From: Bdellovibrionales bacterium
GTDB taxonomy: Bacteria; Bdellovibrionota; Bacteriovoracia; Bacteriovoracales; Bacteriovoracaceae
Direction of reading: 5' to 3'
Assembly (NCBI GenBank): GCA_005791855.1
Contig: SXUH01000449.1
Span: 1-8,718, forward strand
Length of the DNA: 8,718 nt
A program made the translations under genes and the position numbers. A model generated the notes under the pieces. It saw only the letters and a list, made by a program, of their open reading frames with translations, had not been told where the DNA came from and did not search any database. Of the stretch, positions 1 to 6,082 are shown piece by piece; within the stretch, counting starts at the first letter, position 1; each line of letters starts with the position of its first letter.

Positions 1-451
1 CGAGGCCCGAGGCCTTGAGGTCACCGTACTTGATGATCAGGGGGGTCTTCCGGAACTGGTTATCGAACCGCTCCGCGCCCATGGCTTCCTTCAGGGCCCG
101 GAAGATGACGGCGATCATCATGGAGTGGCACTCGAGCTTCACTTCCTTCTGGGACCGACTGGTGGGGAAGACCGAATCGATGGCGGCCGAGGCCCGCTTG
201 CCGGGCTTCAGCGCGAAGGAGTAGTTCCCGAACTTCTGCCAGTAGACGGGGTCGAGCTGGCCCTTGAAGTCCCCGCGCCCGCCCTGTTCGCCGTAGACGA
301 TGGGGGCCCGGTCGTCGTTGGCGATGGCCATGCCCTTGACGATCTCCTGCTGGACCTTCTTCCTGAACGCCCCGACGTCGGAGAAGGCGCGCTCGATGCA
401 GAGGATGCAGACGAGGGTGACGATGAAGAGCTGCAGCTGGAGCTTGTGCAA
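1..451 (-). CDS. Secreted Tgl-like protein-glutamine gamma-glutamyltransferase (partial, C-terminus missing)
   Basis: Transglutaminases of the Bacillus Tgl type cross-link proteins through Gln-Lys isopeptide bonds using a Cys nucleophile. The visible 150 residues begin with a Sec signal peptide (hydrophobic core about residues 4-19, likely cleavage after AFS at 24). Later comes an FGN motif (74-76) and the stretch ECHSMMIAVIFRAL starting at E107, followed by GAERFDNQF. From memory, Bacillus subtilis Tgl has the same order: YGN, then ECATAIVIIYYLAL with catalytic Cys116, then GEDKFNASF. Cys108 here would be the nucleophile. The other catalytic residues would lie beyond the left edge. The start is the TTG at 449-451: an in-frame TAA lies two codons upstream, and AGAGAGG sits 6 nt before the TTG. 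Unlike Bacillus Tgl, which is cytoplasmic and spore-associated, this protein is exported. The family call rests on one motif block, so it could be another Cys hydrolase of similar fold. Confidence 0.6.
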   Translation of the reverse strand, partial: MHKLQLQLFIVTLVCILCIERAFSDVGAFRKKVQQEIVKGMAIANDDRAPIVYGEQGGRGDFKGQLDPVYWQKFGNYSFALKPGKRASAAIDSVFPTSRSQKEVKLECHSMMIAVIFRALKEAMGAERFDNQFRKTPLIIKYGDLKASGL

Positions 452-477
452 AGGTTACCTCTCTAAGAAGATGCGGG

Positions 478-483
478 ACTATA
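478..483 (-). promoter_or_regulatory. Candidate -10 box of the Tgl-like gene
   Basis: The minus strand reads TATAGT (5 of 6 matches to TATAAT). It would start a transcript near 471, giving a leader of about 20 nt that contains the AGAGAGG ribosome binding site at 458-464. No good -35 hexamer lies at 16-18 nt, so the call is tentative. Confidence 0.35.
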
Positions 484-553
484 GCCCAGCTGTGATTCCC
501 GGGGGATGGGTTTGCAATTTTTACAGGTTAGGCGGCCGTCCCGGGATTCGCGT

Positions 554-582
554 TTGACCAAAAATCTGATTGGGTTTATCAC
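554..582 (+). promoter_or_regulatory. Sigma-70-type promoter of the 592-1884 unit, nearly leaderless
   Basis: TTGACC (554-559) is followed by a 17-nt spacer and TATCAC (577-582). The expected transcription start is about 589-590, only 2-3 nt before the ATG at 592. No Shine-Dalgarno sequence is present between the -10 box and the ATG (the bases are CTGCGCCCG-like and pyrimidine-rich), which agrees with leaderless translation. Confidence 0.5.
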
Positions 583-591
583 TGCGCCCGT

Positions 592-1014
592 ATGAAAAAG
601 CAGATGAAAATCATAGCCATGGGATCGATGAGTTTTAGCGTGCTCGCCCTCGGCTACGTTTACACCGCTTCCGCCAAACCGTCTCGCTTCCGCGGGGCCT
701 TCTCCAACGTCTACCGCTGTGAGATGTCCGGGATCGCCGGGCGGGAGCTGGTCCTCACCGTGTCCAACCAGAAAGCGGCGCTCTCCTCCAGCGACCTCGG
801 CACCACGATCAAACCCCGGATCCACCGCGGGCTCCACAACGACTGGGCTCCGGTCTACCCGGGCCGCGCTCGCTTCGGGAGCTTCCGGCTCAAGGGGAAG
901 ATCTTCGACCTCCAGGTCGAGAAGGCCCTCCTCGCCGGCGAAGCCCGCGGGAACGTCGCCGTGAGCGGCGCCGACGGAACGGACGACAGCTACTACTGCA
1001 CCCTCCTGAACTAG
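592..1014 (+). CDS. Small secreted protein of unknown function (140 aa)
   Basis: I do not recognise the family. The N-terminus has a basic start (MKKQMK), a hydrophobic core (about residues 7-24) and a signal peptidase I-like site after ASA at 28. The mature part of about 112 residues holds two cysteines, C43 in YRCEMSG and C136 in YYCTLLN. They bracket nearly the whole domain and could form a disulfide that closes a small beta-sandwich or barrel, as in other periplasmic or surface proteins; this fold is inference. The composition is rich in Gly, Ser, Arg and Leu with alternating hydrophobics (ELVLTV, IFDLQV) typical of beta strands. The stop TAG directly abuts the ATG of rlmF, so the two genes very likely share an mRNA although their functions look unrelated. 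It has its own candidate promoter just upstream. It is a real gene on codon usage and the signal peptide. Confidence 0.75.
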   Translation: MKKQMKIIAMGSMSFSVLALGYVYTASAKPSRFRGAFSNVYRCEMSGIAGRELVLTVSNQKAALSSSDLGTTIKPRIHRGLHNDWAPVYPGRARFGSFRLKGKIFDLQVEKALLAGEARGNVAVSGADGTDDSYYCTLLN

Positions 1015-1884
1015 ATGGAAGCAAAGCCCGGCCTGCACCAGAGAAACCTTCATAGAAACGGCTACGACTTCGGTGACCTCCTCCGGGTTTCGCCGGAGCT
1101 CAAGGCCTTCGTCTACGTCAACAAGTACGGAGCCCGCGCCATCGACTTCTCCGACTCCCGGGCGGTGAAGGTCTTCAACCAGACCCTCCTCAGGCGCTTC
1201 TACGGCGTGGAGTCCTGGGACGTTCCGGAGAACCATCTCTGCCCGCCGGTGCCGGGACGAGCGGACTACGTCCACCCCCTGGCGGACCTCCTGGGAGACG
1301 GGGCCCGGCGGGTGCTGGACATCGGCACGGGAGCGAACTGCATCTACCCGCTGCTCGGAGTGAAGATCTACGGCTGGAGTTTCGTCGCCACGGACATCGA
1401 CCCCCGGGCCCTCCGGTGGGCGGAGAAGATCATCGGCTCCGACGAGGGCCTCCGGCGGGCCATCACTCTGCGCTTCCAGCCGCACCCGGACCGCATCTTC
1501 ACGGGCGTGGTGGACGACGGCGATTCCTTCGCCGCCTCCATGTGTAATCCTCCGTTCCACGCCTCCCCCCAGGACGCCGCGAAGGGCACTCTCCGGAAGT
1601 GGAAGAGTCTCGGGAAGGACCTCACCACCGAGCTCAACTTCGGCGGGAAGGCGACGGAGCTCTGGTGTCCGGGAGGAGAGCTGGCCTTCATCTCCAGGAT
1701 GGTCAAAGAGAGTTCGGAGTTCCGGGACCGCATCCGCTGGTTCACCACCCTGGTCTCCAAGGAATCCAACCTCCCCGTGTTCCAGCGGCTCCTCCGGTCG
1801 GCGGCGGTCCGGGACTCGCGGATCATCGAAATGGCGCAGGGACAGAAGCGCAGCCGGATCCTCGCGTGGACCTTCCGGGACTGA
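1015..1884 (+). CDS. rlmF: 23S rRNA (adenine(1618)-N(6))-methyltransferase RlmF
   Basis: RlmF transfers a methyl group from S-adenosylmethionine to N6 of A1618 of 23S rRNA in the cytoplasm. At 289 residues the protein matches the family length and aligns end to end with E. coli RlmF (YbiN) as I remember it. It shares KPGLHQRN at the N-terminus, a CPPVPGRADY block, the SAM-binding motif LDIGTGANCIYPL (D102, G104, G106), the acidic motif TDIDP after strand 2, the catalytic N6-adenine motif CNPPF (N178-P179-P180-F181), LNFGG, ELWCPGGE and the C-terminal EMAQGQK.SR...WTF. The start is fixed by this N-terminal match. There is no ribosome binding site of its own: the ATG follows immediately on the TAG of the upstream secreted-protein gene, so translation probably depends on termination-reinitiation. 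The gene ends one base before the stop codon of the convergent J-domain gene, with no terminator between them. Confidence 0.97.
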   Translation: MEAKPGLHQRNLHRNGYDFGDLLRVSPELKAFVYVNKYGARAIDFSDSRAVKVFNQTLLRRFYGVESWDVPENHLCPPVPGRADYVHPLADLLGDGARRVLDIGTGANCIYPLLGVKIYGWSFVATDIDPRALRWAEKIIGSDEGLRRAITLRFQPHPDRIFTGVVDDGDSFAASMCNPPFHASPQDAAKGTLRKWKSLGKDLTTELNFGGKATELWCPGGELAFISRMVKESSEFRDRIRWFTTLVSKESNLPVFQRLLRSAAVRDSRIIEMAQGQKRSRILAWTFRD

Positions 1885-2460
1885 TCAGGAAGCCCGGTTC
1901 CGGAGCTTCTCGTAGGCCATGTTGATGTCCTTGGTCCGCTTCTCCGCCAGTGTCCGGAGGTCGCCCCCGAGAGAGGCGACCTTGTCCGGATGGTTGGCCT
2001 TGAGGAGGTCGTGGTACTTCTTCTTGAGCTCTTTCTTAGAGTAGGCCTGTCCGGGCCGGAGGTCGAAGAGCGACTCCGGCGACGGGTCGGGCTTCCGGGC
2101 TTCCTTCCGCGGTTCCTCTCTCTTCTTCTGTTCTTCCTTCCGGTGGGACTGCGTCTCTTCGGCCGCCGGCTTCCTCCTCCGGGCCGACTCCTCGGAGGCC
2201 CTCTGCTGGGGCCTTGCCTTCTCCTGCGCGGGCTCCGGTTTCTTCTGGCCCTCGAGGAAGAGGTCGGTGTCCTTCGGACCGAAGGCCTGGGTCCCCGGGT
2301 CCTGCAGCGAAGCTTCCTTCTGGCTGGTCACGACCTTGAAGTAGAAGAGGAACGGGAGCTTGATGAAGGCGACGTAGCCGACGACGATGAAAAGGATCAC
2401 CGGGCCAATCTTACTGAAGGCCGTCCCGAGGGTGGTGGTGTAATAGGTCATGGGGTCCAT
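1885..2460 (-). CDS. Membrane-anchored J-domain protein
   Basis: J-domains stimulate the ATPase of DnaK-type Hsp70 through an HPD loop. This 191-residue protein has one N-terminal transmembrane segment (about 19-41, GPVILFIVVGYVAF onward). A long, highly charged, probably disordered or coiled linker rich in Lys, Glu, Arg, Pro and Gln follows (about 70-128). The J-domain is C-terminal (about 131-191) with helix II KKKYHDLLK and the intact loop NHPDK (HPD at 157-159). The Gly/Phe region, zinc fingers and substrate-binding domains of DnaJ are absent, so it is a class C J-protein. It would recruit DnaK to the inner membrane; the J-domain side is probably cytoplasmic because DnaK is there. The start at 2460 follows a TATAAT box by 7 nt. 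An alternative start is M4 at 2451. Client and pathway are unknown, and no dnaK or grpE is nearby. Confidence 0.85.
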   Translation of the reverse strand: MDPMTYYTTTLGTAFSKIGPVILFIVVGYVAFIKLPFLFYFKVVTSQKEASLQDPGTQAFGPKDTDLFLEGQKKPEPAQEKARPQQRASEESARRRKPAAEETQSHRKEEQKKREEPRKEARKPDPSPESLFDLRPGQAYSKKELKKKYHDLLKANHPDKVASLGGDLRTLAEKRTKDINMAYEKLRNRAS

Positions 2461-2467
2461 CCAAGGG

Positions 2468-2473
2468 ATTATA
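2468..2473 (-). promoter_or_regulatory. Perfect -10 box placing the transcript start on the ATG of the J-domain gene
   Basis: The minus strand reads TATAAT, then exactly 7 nt, then ATG at 2460. A start 7 nt after the box would fall on the A of the ATG, giving a leaderless mRNA. There is no convincing -35 hexamer 16-18 nt upstream and no Shine-Dalgarno sequence. Confidence 0.5.
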
Positions 2474-2561
2474 CCACAGAGGGCCTCGGACCCCGCTCTT
2501 CATAAAGTTGACAGTCGGCGCGGTCCCGGAGGGAGAAGTGTCGAAAGATTAGACAGGTCCC

Positions 2562-3065
2562 TCAGATCCCGATGAAGATCTGTGTCCAGAAGAGGGTCCC
2601 GGACGCACTCTCGGCGTACCCGATCCCGGTGTGGGTGAGGTCGGCCCGCTCGATGTTCTGCCGGTGGGAGGGAGACCGCATCCACGAGGCGAAGGCTTCA
2701 TCCGCTGAGCTCTGGCCCATGGCCACGTTCTCCGCACAGGTGGAACCCCCGCCGAGGAAGTCCGAAGCTTCGGCGCAGCGGTCGCTGAAGTCTTCGTGGC
2801 CCAAACCCACTACCCCGCTCGCCATCCGGTCACTGTGGGTCTTCCCGAGGAGGGAAACTTCGTCGCTTAAGATCAGGGGCCGAAGTCCCAGGTCCGCCCG
2901 GTGGTCGTTGATGAGCTGGATGAGTTCGAGGGTGAACTCCTGGGCGGTGAAGGCGGGAGCATCCACCAGCGCGGGGAGATCGTCCGGAAGCGTGGAGGCG
3001 AAGTCCGAGCCCTGGTTACAGGCCGAGAGGCAGAGGAGGATGAGAAGAGTGCAGAGAGTTCTCAT
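2562..3065 (-). CDS. CAP/SCP-domain lipoprotein
   Basis: The 167-residue protein starts with a lipoprotein signal peptide whose lipobox is LSAC, so Cys16 would be lipidated and the protein anchored to a membrane. Residues about 45-167 form a bacterial CAP (cysteine-rich secretory/PR-1) domain. The N-terminal helix contains LINDHRADLGLRPL, GHEDF carries His90, AEN at 111-113 carries Glu112, SWMRSPSHRQNI spans 127-137, and the closing strand reads FWTQIF. His90 and Glu112, with His134, correspond to the usual cation-binding cleft of the fold. C97 and C110 could form a disulfide. The molecular role of bacterial CAP proteins is mostly undefined, with extracellular binding or hydrolysis proposed. 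The start is set by the signal peptide; the upstream ribosome binding site is weak (GGGTGG directly before the ATG). It lies 56 nt downstream of the YflT-like gene on the same strand, so co-transcription is possible. No terminator is evident after it. Confidence 0.9.
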   Translation of the reverse strand: MRTLCTLLILLCLSACNQGSDFASTLPDDLPALVDAPAFTAQEFTLELIQLINDHRADLGLRPLILSDEVSLLGKTHSDRMASGVVGLGHEDFSDRCAEASDFLGGGSTCAENVAMGQSSADEAFASWMRSPSHRQNIERADLTHTGIGYAESASGTLFWTQIFIGI

Positions 3066-3121
3066 CCACCCATTTTGTCAGGTTTTCCTCACCCCGGTAG
3101 TAGGCAAATTTCGCCCGGGCC

Positions 3122-3631
3122 CTAAGCCTGCGAAAAACTTCCTTCGAGCGCCGGAGCTCCGGGGAAACTTGGGAAGAAGTTCAAGGTCTCGGGGGTGCCG
3201 GTGATCTCGGAAGCCGCACAGGACTCCAGGAGATCCTTCGCCTTCATGGCGGCTTCCTGGTTGTACACGTTGAGCGAGAGGAGCATGCGGCCTTCTCGAA
3301 GCAGGGATTCGTAGAGACAGGCCTGGTTCTCCGGAAGGCCCAGCTCCACCAGGCTCTTCGAGATTTCCTTCTCCATCCCAGCGGCGCCCGCAGCTCCCAG
3401 GGCCGCCATGATTGGCCCGGCGGCGACCAGAGCACCGAGGCCCGGCAGGGGAAGGGCCCCCGCGCCGATGAGCATCGCCGAGGATTTCTTATAGTCGCTG
3501 GTCTCGTGATCCGTGGGGAGGATGACGGAGATGTCGGAGTAGCTAAAGCCATTGAAGTTCAGGGCCTCGAGGGCCCGCTCGAGGGAACTCCTCTCATCGA
3601 ACAGGGCCCACACTGCGGTATGATGGTTCAT
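3122..3631 (-). CDS. YflT/general stress protein 17M-like protein
   Basis: This 169-residue protein belongs, by pattern, to the group with an N-terminal general stress protein 17M (YflT)-like domain. It opens with AVWALFDERSSLERALEAL, continues with ISVILPT near residue 40, and has a Gly/Ala-rich central segment (about 53-85) of the form PLPGLGALVAAGP. It then reads LVELGLPENQACLYESLLREGRMLLSL, a helix-strand unit that typically closes such proteins. The central stretch is hydrophobic enough to be a membrane-inserting hairpin or glycine-zipper, but no signal peptide is present. The family is linked to general stress in other bacteria; the biochemical role is unknown. I chose the ATG at 3631 rather than one 51 nt upstream because AAGGA lies 7 nt before it and the domain begins there. 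Its upstream region (3632-3770) is AT-rich and must hold the promoter, but I cannot pick hexamers with confidence. Confidence 0.8.
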   Translation of the reverse strand: MNHHTAVWALFDERSSLERALEALNFNGFSYSDISVILPTDHETSDYKKSSAMLIGAGALPLPGLGALVAAGPIMAALGAAGAAGMEKEISKSLVELGLPENQACLYESLLREGRMLLSLNVYNQEAAMKAKDLLESCAASEITGTPETLNFFPSFPGAPALEGSFSQA

Positions 3632-3770
3632 TGCGTATCCTTGAAGAAAAATTGACCATGGAAAGATATCTACTCGGGCCAATTAAAGAAAGTTAAACCA
3701 CTGTGAGGATCGATGAATTTGGTTAAGGTAAAGATTCGCCGGTTGCCGCGCGCAAAGAAGTTAGAAGCAG

Positions 3771-3803
3771 TAAGAAAACTGCCTGCTCCGGAGGAGCAGG
3801 CAG
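3771..3803 (-). terminator. Intrinsic terminator of the kinase-like/DUF3606 unit
   Basis: A perfect 11-bp inverted repeat (arms 3779-3789 and 3793-3803, loop of 3 nt) is followed on the minus strand by TTTTCTTA. The stem contains mostly G-C pairs. It starts 10 nt after the DUF3606 stop codon. The plus-strand side has no T tract, so termination is directional toward the YflT-like gene. Confidence 0.88.
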
Positions 3804-3813
3804 AAGGGAATGT

Positions 3814-3993
3814 CTAGCCCTTGCTCAGGAGTTTTTTCACGTCTTCGACCATGACTCCGGCCTGGCTCACGGCCTTGATCAGTCTTTCCTTGCTGACCTT
3901 GAACTTCTCCGTCCAGTATTTGATCTCGTAGTCCTCATTGACGTTGATTCGCTGAGCATCTCTCGGAGCTCGGTTGGCCTTATTGTCTGGCAT
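3814..3993 (-). CDS. DUF3606 small protein (59 aa)
   Basis: The translation starts MPDNKANRAPRDAQRINVNE and continues with DYEIKYWTEKF, KVSKERLIKAV, and the terminal VEDVKKLLSKG. The NVNEDYEIKYWTEKF..S...L..AV pattern is the signature of DUF3606, a short helical domain of unknown function common in proteobacteria. The tryptophan at position 27 and the helix after it are the conserved core. GGAGG lies 5 nt before the ATG. The gene begins 13 nt after the kinase-like gene's stop codon, and its ribosome binding site sits inside that gap, so the two are co-transcribed and probably coupled. A strong terminator follows. Codons such as AGA, CGA, AAT and AAA are used more than in the neighbours, which could mean different expression level or origin. 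It may be a small effector or partner of the kinase-like protein; that is inference from the operon only. Confidence 0.85.
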   Translation of the reverse strand: MPDNKANRAPRDAQRINVNEDYEIKYWTEKFKVSKERLIKAVSQAGVMVEDVKKLLSKG

Positions 3994-4006
3994 ATATCCT
4001 CCCTGG

Positions 4007-5563
4007 TTATAGCACTTGCCTGCTAAGAGGCAGATCGGTTTTCATCTGTCCTTGGATCGGGATGGTCCGCGGAAGGACGACGTTGAAGGTCGTCCCCTTC
4101 CCTTCGGCGCTCTCCACCGTCACGGTCCCGCCCTGGGCTTCGGCGAGCCCCTTCACCAGCGGGAGCCCGATCCCCCATTTCTTCACGTCGGTCCAGAGCT
4201 CCCCCAGGTCCTCTTCCTTGATGAACGCTCCGGTGCAGTGGACGCTCAGGACGACCTGGGGCCCGTCGTCGCTCATGGAGATGAGGATCGGCGCGTACCG
4301 GTCTCCGAACTTCAGGGAGACCAGGAGGAGGTTCTCGATGACCCGCCGGAGCGCCTGGACGGACCAGTGGCCGAAGTACTCCTTGTTCGAGTTGATGATG
4401 AAGCGGTCCCCGTAGATGGAGATGAGCCGGCTCACCACCCGGGAGGTCTCCTCGTTGAGCTCGAGGTGCTCCGCCGTGAAGCTGAGCTTCTCGCCGCTGA
4501 ACATCTTGTTGGCGTCGATGATGTCGCGGATCATGTCGTCGGCCTGGTCGACGCTCTCGATGATCTTCTTGGTGTAGCGGAAGGTCAGGTGCTCCGGCTT
4601 CGCGCGCTCCAGGGCTTCGGCGTTGAACTTCGCCGCCGCCAGTGGCTTGCGCAGGTCGCTGGTGATCTCCCGGGCGAAGGATTCCTGGATGAGGTGCCCC
4701 GAGCGGATGGTCTCGGTGGCCTCGGAGGCTTCCTGGAAGACCAGGAGGATCCGCGACGAGCCGTCGCCGATGGGCTGGAGGATTTCGGACTGGAAGAGGA
4801 GCCGCACCGCCTTCCCGTTGCAGTGCCAGTTGAGCTCGAAGCTCTTGAGCTTCTCCCCTCGCTGCACTCGGACCTGGGGCAGGTCCTGCGGGTCCAGAAG
4901 TTCGCCCTGCGTGTCCGTGGCGTAGAAGCTCTCGCCGTAGCCCGTGGGCTCGAAGAGCTTCTCGCTCCCGCAGAGCTTGCGCGCGGTCCGGTTGAAGAAG
5001 ACGATCTGTCCGGAGTCCTTCTCGAGGATGACGACCCCCGCGGGGAGGTAGTCCAACGTGGCCTCGAGCTTCTTCCGTTCCATGCTCTCGTGGGTGAGCT
5101 TCTTCTCCCAGTGGCGTTCGCCCTCGGTGTGCTTGTGGTGGAGGGCCTCGGTGTAGCCCCGGGTGGCGAAGGTGATGGAGCGGAGGATGGAGTCGAGGAT
5201 GATGATCTTGGTCTCCCCGTTGCCCTGGATGGTTTCCAGCGACGTCTCCACGAAGAGGAGGGTCTTCAGGATCTCGTACTCGGCGATCAGCTGGTCGAGG
5301 CTGTACTCCCGGACCTCCGCCCGCATCCGGCCGTGGTCCCGGGCCATCTCCTCGAGGTCGCGGTACCCGACGTGCAGTCCCCGGGCGTCCTTGGTGAGGA
5401 TGGTGGAGAGGTCGTCGAGGAAGTACGGGAGCGAATCCACCAGGGTTTCGCCGCTGAGGTACTTCGCCGCCGGGAGCTTCTCCAGGACCTCCGTCTTCCA
5501 GAGGTCGATGATCTCGTCTTTTCTGCGTTCGATCCGTGAGGCCGCAGTTTCCTGGGATTCCAT
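4007..5563 (-). CDS. RsbRD-PAS-histidine kinase-like protein with degenerate catalytic motifs
   Basis: The 518-residue protein has no transmembrane segment. Residues about 8-145 resemble the RsbRD N-terminal (RsbT co-antagonist) sensor domain, all helical with DHGRMRAE at 76-83. A PAS domain follows (about 165-280; LDYLPAGVVILEKDSGQIVFFN). Residues about 290-360 look like the HisKA dimerisation helices and about 365-500 like the HATPase_c domain. The H box, normally SHELRTPL, reads TSDLRKPL, with Ser302 at the phospho-acceptor His position. The N box reads ENLLLVSLKFG, with N411 kept but Val415 where the Mg-binding Asn should be. The G1 box DxGxGI reads CTGAFI, with Cys443 in place of Asp. 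The G2 box GIGL (464-467) and the closing GKGTTF..VLP are intact. It probably cannot autophosphorylate and may act by binding partners. The start is supported by AAGGA 7 nt upstream. No response regulator is adjacent; DUF3606 is the only operon partner. Confidence 0.88.
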   Translation of the reverse strand: MESQETAASRIERRKDEIIDLWKTEVLEKLPAAKYLSGETLVDSLPYFLDDLSTILTKDARGLHVGYRDLEEMARDHGRMRAEVREYSLDQLIAEYEILKTLLFVETSLETIQGNGETKIIILDSILRSITFATRGYTEALHHKHTEGERHWEKKLTHESMERKKLEATLDYLPAGVVILEKDSGQIVFFNRTARKLCGSEKLFEPTGYGESFYATDTQGELLDPQDLPQVRVQRGEKLKSFELNWHCNGKAVRLLFQSEILQPIGDGSSRILLVFQEASEATETIRSGHLIQESFAREITSDLRKPLAAAKFNAEALERAKPEHLTFRYTKKIIESVDQADDMIRDIIDANKMFSGEKLSFTAEHLELNEETSRVVSRLISIYGDRFIINSNKEYFGHWSVQALRRVIENLLLVSLKFGDRYAPILISMSDDGPQVVLSVHCTGAFIKEEDLGELWTDVKKWGIGLPLVKGLAEAQGGTVTVESAEGKGTTFNVVLPRTIPIQGQMKTDLPLSRQVL

Positions 5564-5703
5564 CGTGTCATCCTTGTTTCCCCCCGCCGGTCAGGGGTCT
5601 AAAATCAATTTTCGTTCAGACTTCATGCACTCGTAAAATGAAGTTAACCTTTATCGAATCCCTACGCACTTACTTGGGCTTCTTTAATTAAGGAAAAATT
5701 CTC

Positions 5704-5732
5704 ACCGACATGGCCGCTGAACACGGTATCCT
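5704..5732 (+). promoter_or_regulatory. Weak candidate promoter of the 5783 gene
   Basis: CCGACA (5705-5710), a 16-nt spacer and TATCCT (5727-5732) each match the sigma-70 consensus at 4 of 6 positions. A start near 5739 would give a leader of about 44 nt containing the inverted repeat at 5748-5763. The 219-nt divergent region 5564-5782 is AT-rich in 5610-5700. I could not identify convincing hexamers for the kinase-like gene within it. Confidence 0.3.
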
Positions 5733-5747
5733 AAGGTGATCCGAAAA

Positions 5748-5763
5748 TTCGACGGGAGTCGAA
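5748..5763. promoter_or_regulatory. Perfect inverted repeat upstream of the 5783 gene
   Basis: TTCGAC, four bases GGGA, then GTCGAA form a perfect 6-bp inverted repeat. CATTTTT follows on the plus strand, ending directly at the ribosome binding site AGGAGG (5771-5776). It could be an operator half-site pair, a leader hairpin that protects or attenuates the mRNA, or a short terminator-like element. Sequence alone does not decide. Confidence 0.45.
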
Positions 5764-5782
5764 CATTTTTAGGAGGCGATCT

Positions 5783-6082
5783 ATGAAGACTCTAAAAGCC
5801 ATGACCCTCGGAACTCTGCTCCTGGGCTTACCGGGCCTCGCCCTCGGCACCGACACCACGAGGGACTTCGAACTCACCGGCGCCATGACCCAGGAGGAGA
5901 CCCAGCAGCGCATGGACGACGAGGGCCGGAGCACGTCCAGCGTGAGGGAAGGCCAGGACCGGACGGAGGGGAAGAAGCTAGAAGAAAATCCGAACTTCCG
6001 GAACTCCCGGCAGACTCCGATCTCCGAAGGGGAAGTCATCGACACCACCGGACACGATACGAACACCCGGTTCATCCCCTAG
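5783..6082 (+). CDS. Small exported hydrophilic protein (99 aa)
   Basis: No family is recognised. The N-terminus MKTLKAM plus a Leu/Gly-rich core (8-20) and ALG at 20-22 form a Sec signal peptide with likely cleavage before TDTTRD. The mature 77 residues are very polar, rich in Asp, Glu, Thr, Arg and Gln, without cysteine and with almost no hydrophobic residues. They are therefore probably disordered in the periplasm or outside the cell. A perfect AGGAGG lies 6 nt before the ATG, the best ribosome binding site in the window, suggesting high expression. The 3' end overlaps the convergent 6072-6425 gene by 11 nt. It is divergent from the kinase-like gene, so the two may share regulation through the 219-nt gap. 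Signal peptide, ribosome binding site and codon choice support a real gene; function is unknown. Confidence 0.8.
   Translation: MKTLKAMTLGTLLLGLPGLALGTDTTRDFELTGAMTQEETQQRMDDEGRSTSSVREGQDRTEGKKLEENPNFRNSRQTPISEGEVIDTTGHDTNTRFIP

Noticed and set aside
494..549. GATTCCCGGG and CCCGGGATTC as a possible inverted repeat in the 452-591 gap.
   Set aside because: Arms match imperfectly and are far apart; CCCGGG-type words are expected by chance at this GC content.
463..1560. Long open frame on the minus strand opposite the secreted-protein gene and rlmF (365 codons).
   Set aside because: It is antisense to an unmistakable rlmF, is dominated by Val/Glu/Gly/Arg from reverse-strand GC-rich codons, and shows no domain.
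2508..2513. Perfect TTGACA on the plus strand.
   Set aside because: No -10 hexamer lies at 16-18 nt and no plus-strand gene follows, since the CAP lipoprotein gene is on the other strand.
4016..5539. Long open frame on the plus strand opposite the kinase-like gene (507 codons).
   Set aside because: Composition (Leu, Glu, Val, Asp, Arg in runs) is a codon-bias shadow; the minus-strand frame has clear RsbRD, PAS and HATPase features.
5620..5700. FliA-like -10 (CGATAA) on the minus strand upstream of the kinase-like gene.
   Set aside because: The nearest TAAA-type -35 is about 24 nt away instead of about 15, so the spacing does not fit.
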